NCBI GenBank assembly: GCA_001464935.1
Contig: LNEL01000029.1
Location: forward strand, 1-35,318
Direction: 5' to 3'
Source of the DNA: Gammaproteobacteria bacterium Ga0077536
GTDB lineage: Bacteria; Pseudomonadota; Gammaproteobacteria; Ga0077536
DNA: 35,318 nucleotides
Positions 25,354 to 33,349 of this stretch are shown piece by piece. The translations under genes were made by a program, and so were the position numbers. The first letter of the stretch is position 1; every line of letters starts with the position of its first letter. A model generated the notes under the pieces. The model was given only the letters and a program-made list of their open reading frames with translations. It had not been told where the DNA came from and did no database searches.

Positions 25354-26004
25354 ATGAAAAGCGTCTTCGACCTGGGCCGCGCCGCCCGTCTCTCCGGCCT
25401 CAGCGTGCTGGGCCTGCTCGCCATGTCAGGCTCAGCCCTGGCGCATCACCCGACGGGTGGGCGCACGCCGGCCAACTTCGCCGAAGGCCTGCTGTCCGGG
25501 TTCGGACACCCGATCATCGGCATCGACCACTTCGCCTTCATGGTCGCGATCGGCCTGCTCGTGATCGGGCAACGGCATCGCCTGCTGATCCCGGCCGGCT
25601 TCGTGCTGATGACGATCGTCGGCACCGTCGTGCACCTGATGGGCCTCGACCTCTTTTCGGTCGAAGCGATGGTGGCGCTGTCGGTGCTTGCCGCGGGCGC
25701 GCTGCTGATGGCCAACCGTCGCTATCGCGCCGGCAGCCTGGTGGCGCTCGGTGCGGTGGCCGGCCTGTTCCACGGCTATGCCTACGGCGAGTCGATCGTC
25801 GGCGCCGAAAACACGCCGCTGTTCGCCTACCTCGCGGGCTTCAGCATCATCCAGCTCTGTGTCGCGATGGCGGCGACGTGGATCGGCGCGAAGGTCATCG
25901 ACGCCGCCAACAGCGCCACGGTCACGCGTCTGTCGCGCGCGGCAGGTGCGGCAGTGTGCAGCGTCGGGGTCGTGTACTTCGGCCTGGCGATGCAGGCGGC
26001 CTGA
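25354..26004 (+). CDS. HupE/UreJ-family Ni/Co permease
   Basis: A 216-aa membrane protein with a signal peptide (about 1-29, ending SALA) directly followed by the conserved His motif HHPTGG. Next comes GFGHPIIGIDHFAFMVAIGLLV, containing the second family motif, and about six membrane segments including the GLFHGYAYGE motif. HupE/UreJ proteins move nickel or cobalt across the envelope. As the last gene of an operon for a cobalt enzyme it most likely imports cobalt. ATG 25354 has AGAGG upstream. The 103 bp before it hold no obvious riboswitch or terminator. Confidence 0.88.
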   Translation: MKSVFDLGRAARLSGLSVLGLLAMSGSALAHHPTGGRTPANFAEGLLSGFGHPIIGIDHFAFMVAIGLLVIGQRHRLLIPAGFVLMTIVGTVVHLMGLDLFSVEAMVALSVLAAGALLMANRRYRAGSLVALGAVAGLFHGYAYGESIVGAENTPLFAYLAGFSIIQLCVAMAATWIGAKVIDAANSATVTRLSRAAGAAVCSVGVVYFGLAMQAA

Positions 26005-26012
26005 GCCTGCCG

Positions 26013-26042
26013 GACGCCCCGGGAACACGCGCCCGGGGCGTC
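26013..26042. terminator. strong hairpin ending the nitrile hydratase operon
   Basis: GACGCCCCGGG (26013-26023) pairs perfectly with CCCGGGGCGTC (26032-26042) around an 8-nt loop. It lies between the HupE stop and the converging crotonase stop, so it can serve both directions. No long T tract follows. Confidence 0.65.
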
Positions 26043-26091
26043 TCGTCCATCGACACCGGTGCGGCCCTGCACGGCCGCGACCGTCAACCCG

Positions 26092-26880
26092 TCACTTCTT
26101 CGCAATGTTCTCTGCCGCAAAGGTATCCGGCCAGTAGTCACAGGCGGCCAGGCCTTCGAGCGCCAGTCCGTACGGCAACTGGTCCAGCATCGCGCGCTTC
26201 ACCTGCATCAACATCGCCTCGCGCGTAAGCCGGGTCGTCAGCGCCGGGCGCTGGCGCAGCAGGCGCGCCAGTGCCCACGCGCGATCGAGCAACGCAGCCT
26301 GCGGCATCACTTCGTTGACCACGCCAAGCGTCAGCGCTTCCGTTGCCGTCAGCTGCTGGCCGGTCAGCAGGAAGTAACGGCCGCGGTTGAGCCCCAGCAG
26401 CATCGACCACACGACGTGCACGCCGTCGCCCGGCACGAGGCCGCTCGGATAATGGGGCGCATCCTGGAACACGCTGTGATCGGCCGCGAGCACGATGTCG
26501 CAGAGCAACGCGAGTTCCGCATGGACCGTCGCCGGGCCGTTGACGGCTGCGATCATCGGCGCCTGGATCTCGAGCAGATTCATCAACAGCCGTTTCGCGT
26601 CCGGCAGCACGTGTTCGCCCCAGGTCCGCGCGTCGACCTTGCCGCCTCCGAGATCCTCCTTGTGAATGAAGGTGTCACCACTGCCGGTGAAGATGATCAC
26701 CTTGTTCTCCGGATCGCTGCCGATATCGCCGAAGCAGTAGCCCAGCTCCTGGTGCGGTGCAAAACCCCACGTCAGATCGCTGTCGTTCGTGTGCATCGTG
26801 ACCTGCAGGATGCCGTCTTCGCGATGGAACTTCAGGTGTTCGTACTTGCGGGCGTATTCGTCGAGATGCGGCACTCGCAT
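26092..26880 (-). CDS. crotonase-family C-C hydrolase resembling 6-oxocamphor hydrolase
   Basis: A 262-aa enoyl-CoA hydratase/isomerase-fold protein. It lacks the usual oxyanion-loop/CoA pattern and instead matches the 6-oxocamphor hydrolase (OCH) branch. Aligned from memory with a constant offset of two, the residues W38, H43, H120, H143, D152 and E242 correspond to W40, H45, H122, H145, D154 and E244 of OCH. The Phe82 position is Gly here. OCH cleaves a C-C bond in cyclic beta-diketones (retro-Claisen), without CoA. Motifs: NGPATVHAE, FQDAPHYPSGLVPGDGVHVVW, NRGRYFLLTGQ. ATG 26880 follows CAGGAGA at 8 nt. It lies downstream of the helical 206-aa protein on the same strand. An ordinary enoyl-CoA hydratase is the less likely alternative. 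Confidence 0.8.
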   Translation of the reverse strand: MRVPHLDEYARKYEHLKFHREDGILQVTMHTNDSDLTWGFAPHQELGYCFGDIGSDPENKVIIFTGSGDTFIHKEDLGGGKVDARTWGEHVLPDAKRLLMNLLEIQAPMIAAVNGPATVHAELALLCDIVLAADHSVFQDAPHYPSGLVPGDGVHVVWSMLLGLNRGRYFLLTGQQLTATEALTLGVVNEVMPQAALLDRAWALARLLRQRPALTTRLTREAMLMQVKRAMLDQLPYGLALEGLAACDYWPDTFAAENIAKK

Positions 26881-26956
26881 GGCGGTGGTCTCCTGCAGGG
26901 TTGAACGGTGCGCGACACGATAGCACCAGATCCACACTGCGGCGGCGCGGTCCCCG

Positions 26957-27577
26957 CTACCTCAGCTCGCGCGCGAGCAGGTAGGTGTAGCGATCGATCG
27001 CATACTCGAGAAAATGCTTCATCTGCGCGCGGCGCGTCTGGATGACCGCGATCACCTGGTCGGGCGTGCTGCCGTCTTCGAGCGCATCGAGGATCACTGA
27101 ACTCGGCGTGCGTGCCACGGCACCGATGTCACGGTCGAGCAGTCGCTGCACGGTGGATTCGACATTGGCGGGAAACCCGAGGCCCGGATCCTCGTCGAGC
27201 AGGTAACCGGCGACCGCCCACAGGTAGTGGCGGGTCTGCGCATCGTCGGTGAACAGCATCAGGTTGCGAATCGAGAGGCGCAGTCCGGCGCGCACGTGAT
27301 CGAGCACTTCACGCTGCTGGCGCAGACTGCGCGTCGCCTCCCGCATCCTGCGCATCGCGCTCGCGCGATCGGGTTCGGCGGCAAGCTCTTCGAGCAGGTC
27401 GAGCAGGCCCAACAGAATCCTGCGGTAATCCGCGTCCACGCTCAGCAGTGCGGCATGCAGATCCTTGATGAACTGCAGTCGCTGCGCGCGTTTCTGCCTG
27501 CCGGACGCGACCGAGTTCGCGATCAGCTCACTGAGCCTGCGCGCCCCGCTGGTCAGCAATTGCGACGGATCGATCAT
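26957..27577 (-). CDS. helical protein of unknown function
   Basis: A 206-aa soluble protein, almost entirely alpha-helical by composition. It has amphipathic stretches (LHAALLSVDADYRRILLGLLDLLEEL cut by few loops, then SLRQQREVLDHVRAGLRLSIRNLM) and a C-terminal AQMKHFLEYAIDRYTYL. It has no signal peptide and no cysteines, and I do not recognise a family. ATG 27577 has a very strong ribosome binding site (GGGGGAGGAG) placed between it and the preceding stop at 27593, so it is co-translated with the phosphoglycerol-transferase gene. It could be a cytoplasmic partner of that membrane enzyme, which is inference from gene order only. Confidence 0.7.
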   Translation of the reverse strand: MIDPSQLLTSGARRLSELIANSVASGRQKRAQRLQFIKDLHAALLSVDADYRRILLGLLDLLEELAAEPDRASAMRRMREATRSLRQQREVLDHVRAGLRLSIRNLMLFTDDAQTRHYLWAVAGYLLDEDPGLGFPANVESTVQRLLDRDIGAVARTPSSVILDALEDGSTPDQVIAVIQTRRAQMKHFLEYAIDRYTYLLARELR

Positions 27578-27592
27578 GCCGCTCCTCCCCCG

Positions 27593-29491
27593 TCAGGGTA
27601 CCTCAGCGCGCGCGGTGGACGCCGCCCCTGGGTCTACGCGCCCGACCACATATTGATGTCCCCGATTGAGGTCGCGGCCAATCACGTGCGCGGCAGTCGT
27701 CCACTGTCGAACGCGCTCACAGGCGGCATCGGTGGCGGCCTGCCGACACAAGGTGGCCCGCCCGGGGCGGCCGGCCAGGATGCCCACCCCCTGGACAGGG
27801 CGTACCGGTGCCAGTTCGTCCGGCGCCAGCGCCAGGTCGAACACTGGCGCCGCGAGACCCAGCAGGTCGAGGACCAGCCGCGGCAACTCGTACATCGCGA
27901 GATTGCCGAGGTCCAGCGGACCCCGGCGGCCGTCGATGACGATCAGCGGCGTGCTTGCGTACTGGCGGGCATCCTCCGCGTTGAAACGCTCGGGGGGCCG
28001 CGGAAACGCACCACCCAGACGATAGCCGCTCAGATTCGCCCCGAGCAGCGGCAGATGGTCGCCGAACACGACAATGAGCGCATCCGGATCACGGGCGCGC
28101 AGCAGATCGATGTGCGCGGCGATGGCCTCGGTGCTCTCGCGGATGAGATTCGCGTAATTGCCGACCAGGGGTTCCGGCGGCGTCACCGCAATCGTCGGTG
28201 CGCGCGCCGGACCGAGCTTGTAGGGCCAATGCGCCGCGATGGTCATGATGTAATTCAGGACAGGCTGCCGCGACCCGAGGCTGGCCAGATGGTCACGGCT
28301 CTGTCGCAGCAACGAGGTGTCCGACAGGTAGAACCCGCGCATGTCGTCGCTGACGAAACCCTTGATATCGCGAAAAGTGGCAAAGCCGATTTTGGGATAG
28401 GCGTTGTTGCGGTTCCAGAATCCGGCGCGATTCGGATGCGAGGCGAGTGTCAGGTAGCCTGCGTCCCGCAGGCGATGCGGCAGACAGGGGACCGTCGGAT
28501 TGGTCACTTCGGTCTGGAACATCATCGCCGGTGTCGCCGCGGGCATCCCGCACAGCGCTTCGTATTCCGCATTGGCGGTGCCGCCGCCGAACACCGGACT
28601 CATCACGGTCGATCGGCCGGTCGCCTCCCACAGCGCTCTGAACTCGGCCGCCCAGGGATCTTCAGAAAAACGGTAAGCCGCCATCTGGGTCGGATCCCAC
28701 AGCGATTCGGCGGCGATGATGTGCACGTTGCGCGGCGGCGGATCCGCGGCCCCGGCTGCGACGGCAGGTGCCCCGCCCAGCGCGGAGAGCGCGCGGCCGA
28801 CGTCGGCCGCGCTGGGGGGCGGCGTTCTGGTCACATTGAAGCGGAGGATTTCGTCGACGAGATACAAGGTCGCACCACGCGCGGTGAAATTCCTGATCGG
28901 CGCCCACCGCCAGTAGCCGTAAATCGATGCCAGCGCGTCGTTGGCGAGACCCGGCCTGGCGATCACCGCGCCGAGCAGGGGCACCGCCAGCGCGGTGACC
29001 AGCAGCGCGCGCCGCGCCGTCAGCCGCAGGTTGAAAAGCAGCAGGCCTACGAAACCGGCCGCCACCAAGGCGGCGGCGACCGCTACCGCCGGCGGCAGCA
29101 CCTCCGTCATTTCCCTGATCAGAAACCAGTCCGTGACGACCCAGGGTTCGCCGAAGTTCGCAATCTTCACGCCGTTCCCAACGTAGATGAACAGCATCTG
29201 TGTGGTATGCAGCAACAGCCAGATCCAGATCCGGCGCGACATGCAGAAGAGCAGGTAGCCGATGCCCACCTGCAGCAGCAGATCGGGCAGGAGCGAGGCG
29301 TTGAGGTTGAGGCCGGGCACATACAGGGCCCACAGCTTGAACGGCGGGCCGAGATAGCGCAGATCGACGGCGAGCAGCTTCGCGTTGACAACAGCCGCGA
29401 CGAGATAGACCGCGACCGTCACCAGCAGCGGCAACGCCAGTCGGATGAGGTTTCCGAAAGCCAACTGCGCAGGGCGCGGCAGGCGGTTCAT
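27593..29491 (-). CDS. LtaS/OpgB-type phosphoglycerol transferase (sulfatase fold)
   Basis: A 632-aa inner-membrane protein. About five membrane segments lie in residues 14-178, followed by a periplasmic sulfatase-fold domain. That domain keeps the family metal/catalytic plan: acidic residue in IIAAESLWDP (E262), nucleophile Thr305 in VFGGGTANAEYEALCG, a PNRAGFWNRNN block and the metal motif VVFGDHLPLLG. Related enzymes (LtaS, OpgB/MdoB, EptA-like) move phosphoglycerol or phosphoethanolamine onto glycans or lipids. Here the likely acceptors are periplasmic glucans or an envelope polysaccharide. The start is ATG 29491 with a weak AAGG. It heads a short minus-strand operon with the helical protein and perhaps the crotonase. 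183 bp separate it from the HlyD gene; nothing distinctive is seen there. Confidence 0.85.
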   Translation of the reverse strand: MNRLPRPAQLAFGNLIRLALPLLVTVAVYLVAAVVNAKLLAVDLRYLGPPFKLWALYVPGLNLNASLLPDLLLQVGIGYLLFCMSRRIWIWLLLHTTQMLFIYVGNGVKIANFGEPWVVTDWFLIREMTEVLPPAVAVAAALVAAGFVGLLLFNLRLTARRALLVTALAVPLLGAVIARPGLANDALASIYGYWRWAPIRNFTARGATLYLVDEILRFNVTRTPPPSAADVGRALSALGGAPAVAAGAADPPPRNVHIIAAESLWDPTQMAAYRFSEDPWAAEFRALWEATGRSTVMSPVFGGGTANAEYEALCGMPAATPAMMFQTEVTNPTVPCLPHRLRDAGYLTLASHPNRAGFWNRNNAYPKIGFATFRDIKGFVSDDMRGFYLSDTSLLRQSRDHLASLGSRQPVLNYIMTIAAHWPYKLGPARAPTIAVTPPEPLVGNYANLIRESTEAIAAHIDLLRARDPDALIVVFGDHLPLLGANLSGYRLGGAFPRPPERFNAEDARQYASTPLIVIDGRRGPLDLGNLAMYELPRLVLDLLGLAAPVFDLALAPDELAPVRPVQGVGILAGRPGRATLCRQAATDAACERVRQWTTAAHVIGRDLNRGHQYVVGRVDPGAASTARAEVP

Positions 29492-29674
29492 GACGCTGGC
29501 GGAAACCTTCGTGGCTCTGGAGCATTCACGGCGGGGCCTGCTGGTGACAGGTATGTGACGACATTGTTAACGCACAAGCGGGAGCCTTGGCAACGCCCGG
29601 GGCCCCTGCAGACACCCGGCGTGATGCACGAGCGCAAACCAGACAGCTCCCGCACTGCGACGAAACCCGGCGGA

Positions 29675-31012
29675 TCAGCGCTCCCGCCCGCTTTCGCGGG
29701 CCTGGCGGATCAGCGGGCTCAGGAGGAACTCGATCACCCGTCGCTGGCCCAGCGTCAGCTCGACGGTGACGGCCATCCCGGCCTCGAGGCTGTAACGCTG
29801 GCCGTCACGTGCGAGCCACGTGGCGTCCGGTACGACATGCGCGAGATAGACGGGCCCCAGCTGCTCGTCGGGCACGGCATCGCGCGAGAGCCGAGCCAGC
29901 GTGCCGGTCAGATGGCCGTAACGCGTGAAGGGATAGGTGTCGATCTTGATCACCGCCGGCTGTCCTTCGTGCACGAAGCCGATGTCGCGATTGAGGACGC
30001 GTGCTTCGACCTCCAGGGCCGCGCCGGCCGGCACGATCTGCATCAGCGGCTGCGCCGGCGTGACGACGCCCCCTTCGGTGTGCACGACCAGCTGCTGGAC
30101 CGTGCCCGCCACCGGCGCGGTCAGTCGGGTCAGCGCCACGCGATGACGCGCCTTGGCGAGGGCCTCGTCGAGCGCGGCGAGGCGCGCAGTGGTGTCGTGC
30201 AGTTCCATCATCCAGCGCGCGCGGCTCTGGGCGACGGTCAGCGCGCGCTGTTCGTCGAGCGCGGCGAGGCCCTCACCGATCTGCTCGCGCTGCTCGCGCT
30301 GCGCGGCGAGTTCCTGCGCCACGGCGATGCGCTCACGTTCGACGGCGAGCCAGCGCACTCGCGGCACGACTCCTTTCGCCGTCAGCACACGGTGCGCGTC
30401 CGCTTCTTCGGTGACCAGCGGCAGGGTTGCCGCCAGCTGCTCGAGGCGCGCCGCGGCCGCGCGCCGCGCTGCGCGCTTCTCGCGGCGCGCCGCCTCGATC
30501 CCGCCGAGCGCTGCGTGATACTCGGCCAGCTGCTGGGCGAGCCGCTGGCGCGCCTGTGGCAGTCGCGGTGCCGCGGCCGTGCCCGTCAGCGCGGCGAACG
30601 GATCTGCCGCGGCGTCGCCGCCGGCACTCGTGTCCAGCAGGCTGCTGAGACGTCGGCGGTCCAGATCGAGCGTCAGCCGCTCCTTCGTCAGTTGCGCGAG
30701 ATCGGCCATCGGCGCCGTGTGATCCAGATCGATCAACGCGGCACCTGCGGCCACCCGTTGACCTTCGCGCACATGGATCGCCGTCACGATGGCCTGCTCG
30801 AGCGGTTGCACCGTCTTCGTGCGGCCGGTCGGCACGACGCGCCCGGGCGCCTGGGCCACGATGTCGACGCGGCCTGTCACTGCCCACGCCAACGCGAGCG
30901 CGGCGAGCAGCACGATGCTCCACAGCATCACGCGCGCCTGCGGTACCGGCGGCGTGGCCTGCACGGCCTGCGCCGCCGGCAGGAAGTCACGATCGGGCGC
31001 CGCGCTGCGCAC
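29675..31012 (-). CDS. HlyD-family type I secretion membrane fusion protein
   Basis: A 445-aa inner-membrane adaptor: a short cytoplasmic N-terminus, one membrane helix (about 28-46, VMLWSIVLLAALALAWAV), and a lipoyl-like half (IVTAIHVREGQRVAAGAALIDLD). A long coiled-coil hairpin (about 110-300, rich in Ala, Arg, Leu and Gln) is followed by the second lipoyl half and the HlyD C-terminal beta-barrel (FVHEGQPAVIKIDTYPFTRYG, family signature). It links the ABC transporter to a TolC-like outer-membrane channel. The start is GTG 31012, three bases after the ABC transporter stop, so the pair is translationally coupled. No TolC gene or RTX-type cargo is in the window. Confidence 0.92.
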   Translation of the reverse strand: MRSAAPDRDFLPAAQAVQATPPVPQARVMLWSIVLLAALALAWAVTGRVDIVAQAPGRVVPTGRTKTVQPLEQAIVTAIHVREGQRVAAGAALIDLDHTAPMADLAQLTKERLTLDLDRRRLSSLLDTSAGGDAAADPFAALTGTAAAPRLPQARQRLAQQLAEYHAALGGIEAARREKRAARRAAAARLEQLAATLPLVTEEADAHRVLTAKGVVPRVRWLAVERERIAVAQELAAQREQREQIGEGLAALDEQRALTVAQSRARWMMELHDTTARLAALDEALAKARHRVALTRLTAPVAGTVQQLVVHTEGGVVTPAQPLMQIVPAGAALEVEARVLNRDIGFVHEGQPAVIKIDTYPFTRYGHLTGTLARLSRDAVPDEQLGPVYLAHVVPDATWLARDGQRYSLEAGMAVTVELTLGQRRVIEFLLSPLIRQARESGRER

Positions 31013-31015
31013 GTG

Positions 31016-33163
31016 TCAGCCGCCTATCGGCGTGACCACAGCGCCCTCCGCCTGGTAGCGATGGAGTCGCGCATAGAGCCCGTTGCGCGCCAGCAGGCTG
31101 CGGTGTGTGCCACGCTCGACGAGACGGCCCCGCTCGATGACGAGGATCAGATCGGCCTGGCGCACGGCGCTCAAGCGATGCGCGATCACGATCACCGTGC
31201 GCCCGCGGGCGATGATCCGCATGTTCGCCTGGATCAGCGCCTCCGATTCGTAATCGAGCGCGCTGGTGGCTTCGTCGAGAATCAGGATTCGCGGTTCGGC
31301 GATCAGGGCGCGCGCGAGCGCGATACGCTGTTTCTGGCCGCCCGACAGGCTCGCGCCATACTCGCCGACGACGGTGTCGTAGGCTTCCGGCAGCGCCTGG
31401 ATGAACTGATGCGCACCAGCGAGCCGGGCGGCTTCGATCACCCGTTCGATCGGCAGCGCCGGCTCGCGCAGCGCGATGTTCTCGCGTACCGAGCGGTTGA
31501 ACAGCCGGCTCTCCTGCAGCACGACCCCGATCTGGCGGCGCAGCCACGCGGGATCGACGATCGAGAGATCGTGTCCATCGACGAGCACACGCCCCGCCGA
31601 GGGCACGTGCAGGCGCTGCAGGAGACTCGCAATCGTGCTCTTGCCGGATCCGGATGCGCCCACGATCCCGACGAACTGTCCCGGTTCGATGTCGAAGCTG
31701 AGATCCTGCAGCGCGTCCGCGCGATCCGGTCGATAGCGAAAGCTGACACGATCGAAACTGACGGCGCCGACCAGCGCGGGCAGGCTGACGCGGCCGGGCT
31801 GCTGAGCCGGTTCGGGCAGCGCATTCAGCACGTCGCCGAGGCGGCGCACGGACACGCCCGCCTGCTGGAACGACTGCCACAGTTCGGCGAGTTTCAGCAT
31901 CGGCCCCGACACGCGCGTGGCCAGCATGTTGAACGCAACGAGTTCGCCCACTGTCAGGGTCTGCTCGATCACCATCCGGGCACCGAGCCACAACAGCAGC
32001 ACGGCCGTCAGCTTCTGCACCAGTGCCGCGAGCTGGGCGGCCAGCGTCGCCAGGCTCAGGGTGCGCAGGCTCGCGCCGGTGGCCGCGGTGAGTAGCTCGT
32101 CCCAGCGCCGCGCCTGGCGCGGCTCGACTGCGGCAGCTTTCAGCGTTTCGATGCACGCGATCGTCTCGACCAGGTAGGCCTGTGCTTCGGCACCGCGCTC
32201 GAACTGCACGTCGAGCCGACGGCGCAGCAGCGGGGTCACGATCGCGGCCAGCACCGCGTAGCAGGGCAGGCTCGCCAGCACCACGCACGTCAGCGGGCGG
32301 CTGTAGAGCAGCAGGACCGCGATGAACACCAGCATGAACACCGCGTCGATTGCGAGCGTCAGCGCAGCACCGGTCAGGAAGCTGCGGATGTGCTCCAGTT
32401 CGCGCACGCGCGCGACGGTGTCGCCGACGCGCCGGGCCTCGAACCAGGCGACGGGCAGACGCAGCAGGTGCCGGTAGAGATCGGCGCCGAGCCGCACATC
32501 GATGCGGTTCGTCGTGTGGTTCAGCACGTAGGCGCGCAGGCAGCCGAGCAGCACTTCGAACGAGGACACGAGCAACAGGCCGACGCACAGCACATCGAGC
32601 GTCGTGAGGCCGCGATGCACCAGCACCTTGTCGACGACCACCTGGAAGAACACGGGCGACACGAGTGCCAGCAGCTGCAGCACGAAAGAAGCGATCAGCA
32701 CCTCGGCGAGCAGCGCGCGGTGACGCAGGATCGCCGGCAGGAACCAGCCGAAATCGAAGCGTCGCGAGGTCCCGTCCGACACTGCCCGCCGTGCGATCAG
32801 CAGCAGATCGCCGCGCCAGCGGGCGGTGAACCGTGCGCGCGACAATACTTCGGCCGGACCACCCGGCGCCTGCACCAGCACCTCGTCGCTGCGCACGCCG
32901 GCGAGCAGCACGCAACGCCCGTCGACGTAGCGCGCGATGGCCGGCAGCGGCGTGCCCGGCAGCCGCGCCCAGTTCGACCGGCACCAGCGCGCCCTCAGGC
33001 CCAGCCAGCGCGCCGCGCGCAGCAGTTCACGCGGACCGAACGCGGCGCCCTGCGCTGCGAACTCATGGCGCAGCTGCGCGACATCGGCCGCCACGCCGTG
33101 CAGGCGCGCCACGCGCACGAGGCATTCGAGTCCACTGTCCCGTTCCGCCGCCATCGCATCCAT
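31016..33163 (-). CDS. type I secretion ABC transporter with degenerate C39 domain (HlyB-like)
   Basis: A 715-aa transporter. The N-terminal C39-like domain (about 1-130) has Ser where the catalytic Cys of C39 peptidases would be (DSGLECL against DCGxACL), so it should bind but not cleave the cargo, as in HlyB. A six-helix ABC membrane domain (about 150-430) is followed by the ATPase: Walker A GASGSGKST near 501, signature LSGGQKQR near 604, Walker B ILILDEATSALD near 625 and the H-loop His near 660. ATG 33163 is preferred to TTG 33184. It exports proteins with C-terminal signals, with the HlyD gene directly downstream. Confidence 0.93.
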   Translation of the reverse strand: MDAMAAERDSGLECLVRVARLHGVAADVAQLRHEFAAQGAAFGPRELLRAARWLGLRARWCRSNWARLPGTPLPAIARYVDGRCVLLAGVRSDEVLVQAPGGPAEVLSRARFTARWRGDLLLIARRAVSDGTSRRFDFGWFLPAILRHRALLAEVLIASFVLQLLALVSPVFFQVVVDKVLVHRGLTTLDVLCVGLLLVSSFEVLLGCLRAYVLNHTTNRIDVRLGADLYRHLLRLPVAWFEARRVGDTVARVRELEHIRSFLTGAALTLAIDAVFMLVFIAVLLLYSRPLTCVVLASLPCYAVLAAIVTPLLRRRLDVQFERGAEAQAYLVETIACIETLKAAAVEPRQARRWDELLTAATGASLRTLSLATLAAQLAALVQKLTAVLLLWLGARMVIEQTLTVGELVAFNMLATRVSGPMLKLAELWQSFQQAGVSVRRLGDVLNALPEPAQQPGRVSLPALVGAVSFDRVSFRYRPDRADALQDLSFDIEPGQFVGIVGASGSGKSTIASLLQRLHVPSAGRVLVDGHDLSIVDPAWLRRQIGVVLQESRLFNRSVRENIALREPALPIERVIEAARLAGAHQFIQALPEAYDTVVGEYGASLSGGQKQRIALARALIAEPRILILDEATSALDYESEALIQANMRIIARGRTVIVIAHRLSAVRQADLILVIERGRLVERGTHRSLLARNGLYARLHRYQAEGAVVTPIGG

Positions 33164-33307
33164 GCACACGTCCCTGTGCTCCAAGGCCGGCGCATGATCG
33201 CCTGCGGACAGCGTGCATGCAGAGGAACGGCCAGCGGGACGGCAAGCACGGCGGGGCCTTGCGGGAAGAAGTCCGGCGGGATCCCGCTCCGAACACGCGT
33301 GTGCATG

Positions 33308-33341
33308 CTCTCCCGGGCCCGCACGCGCGGGCCCGGGAGAG
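33308..33341 (-). terminator. perfect 15-bp hairpin after the CocE-like gene
   Basis: CTCTCCCGGGCCCGC (33308-33322) pairs without mismatch with GCGGGCCCGGGAGAG (33327-33341) around a 4-nt loop ACGC. It begins 8 bp past the CocE-like stop on the minus strand and precedes the ABC transporter gene. No T tract follows, so it may be a rho-assisted stop or an mRNA 3'-end stabiliser. It isolates the hydrolase from the secretion operon. Confidence 0.7.
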
Positions 33342-33349
33342 GGAGATCG

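Noticed and set aside
27227..32095. 1622-aa open frame on the plus strand
   Set aside because: It runs antisense to four well-supported genes (helical protein, phosphoglycerol transferase, HlyD, ABC transporter). Its translation is Arg/His/Gln-rich without domains. Codon bias in GC-rich DNA leaves the opposite frame open.
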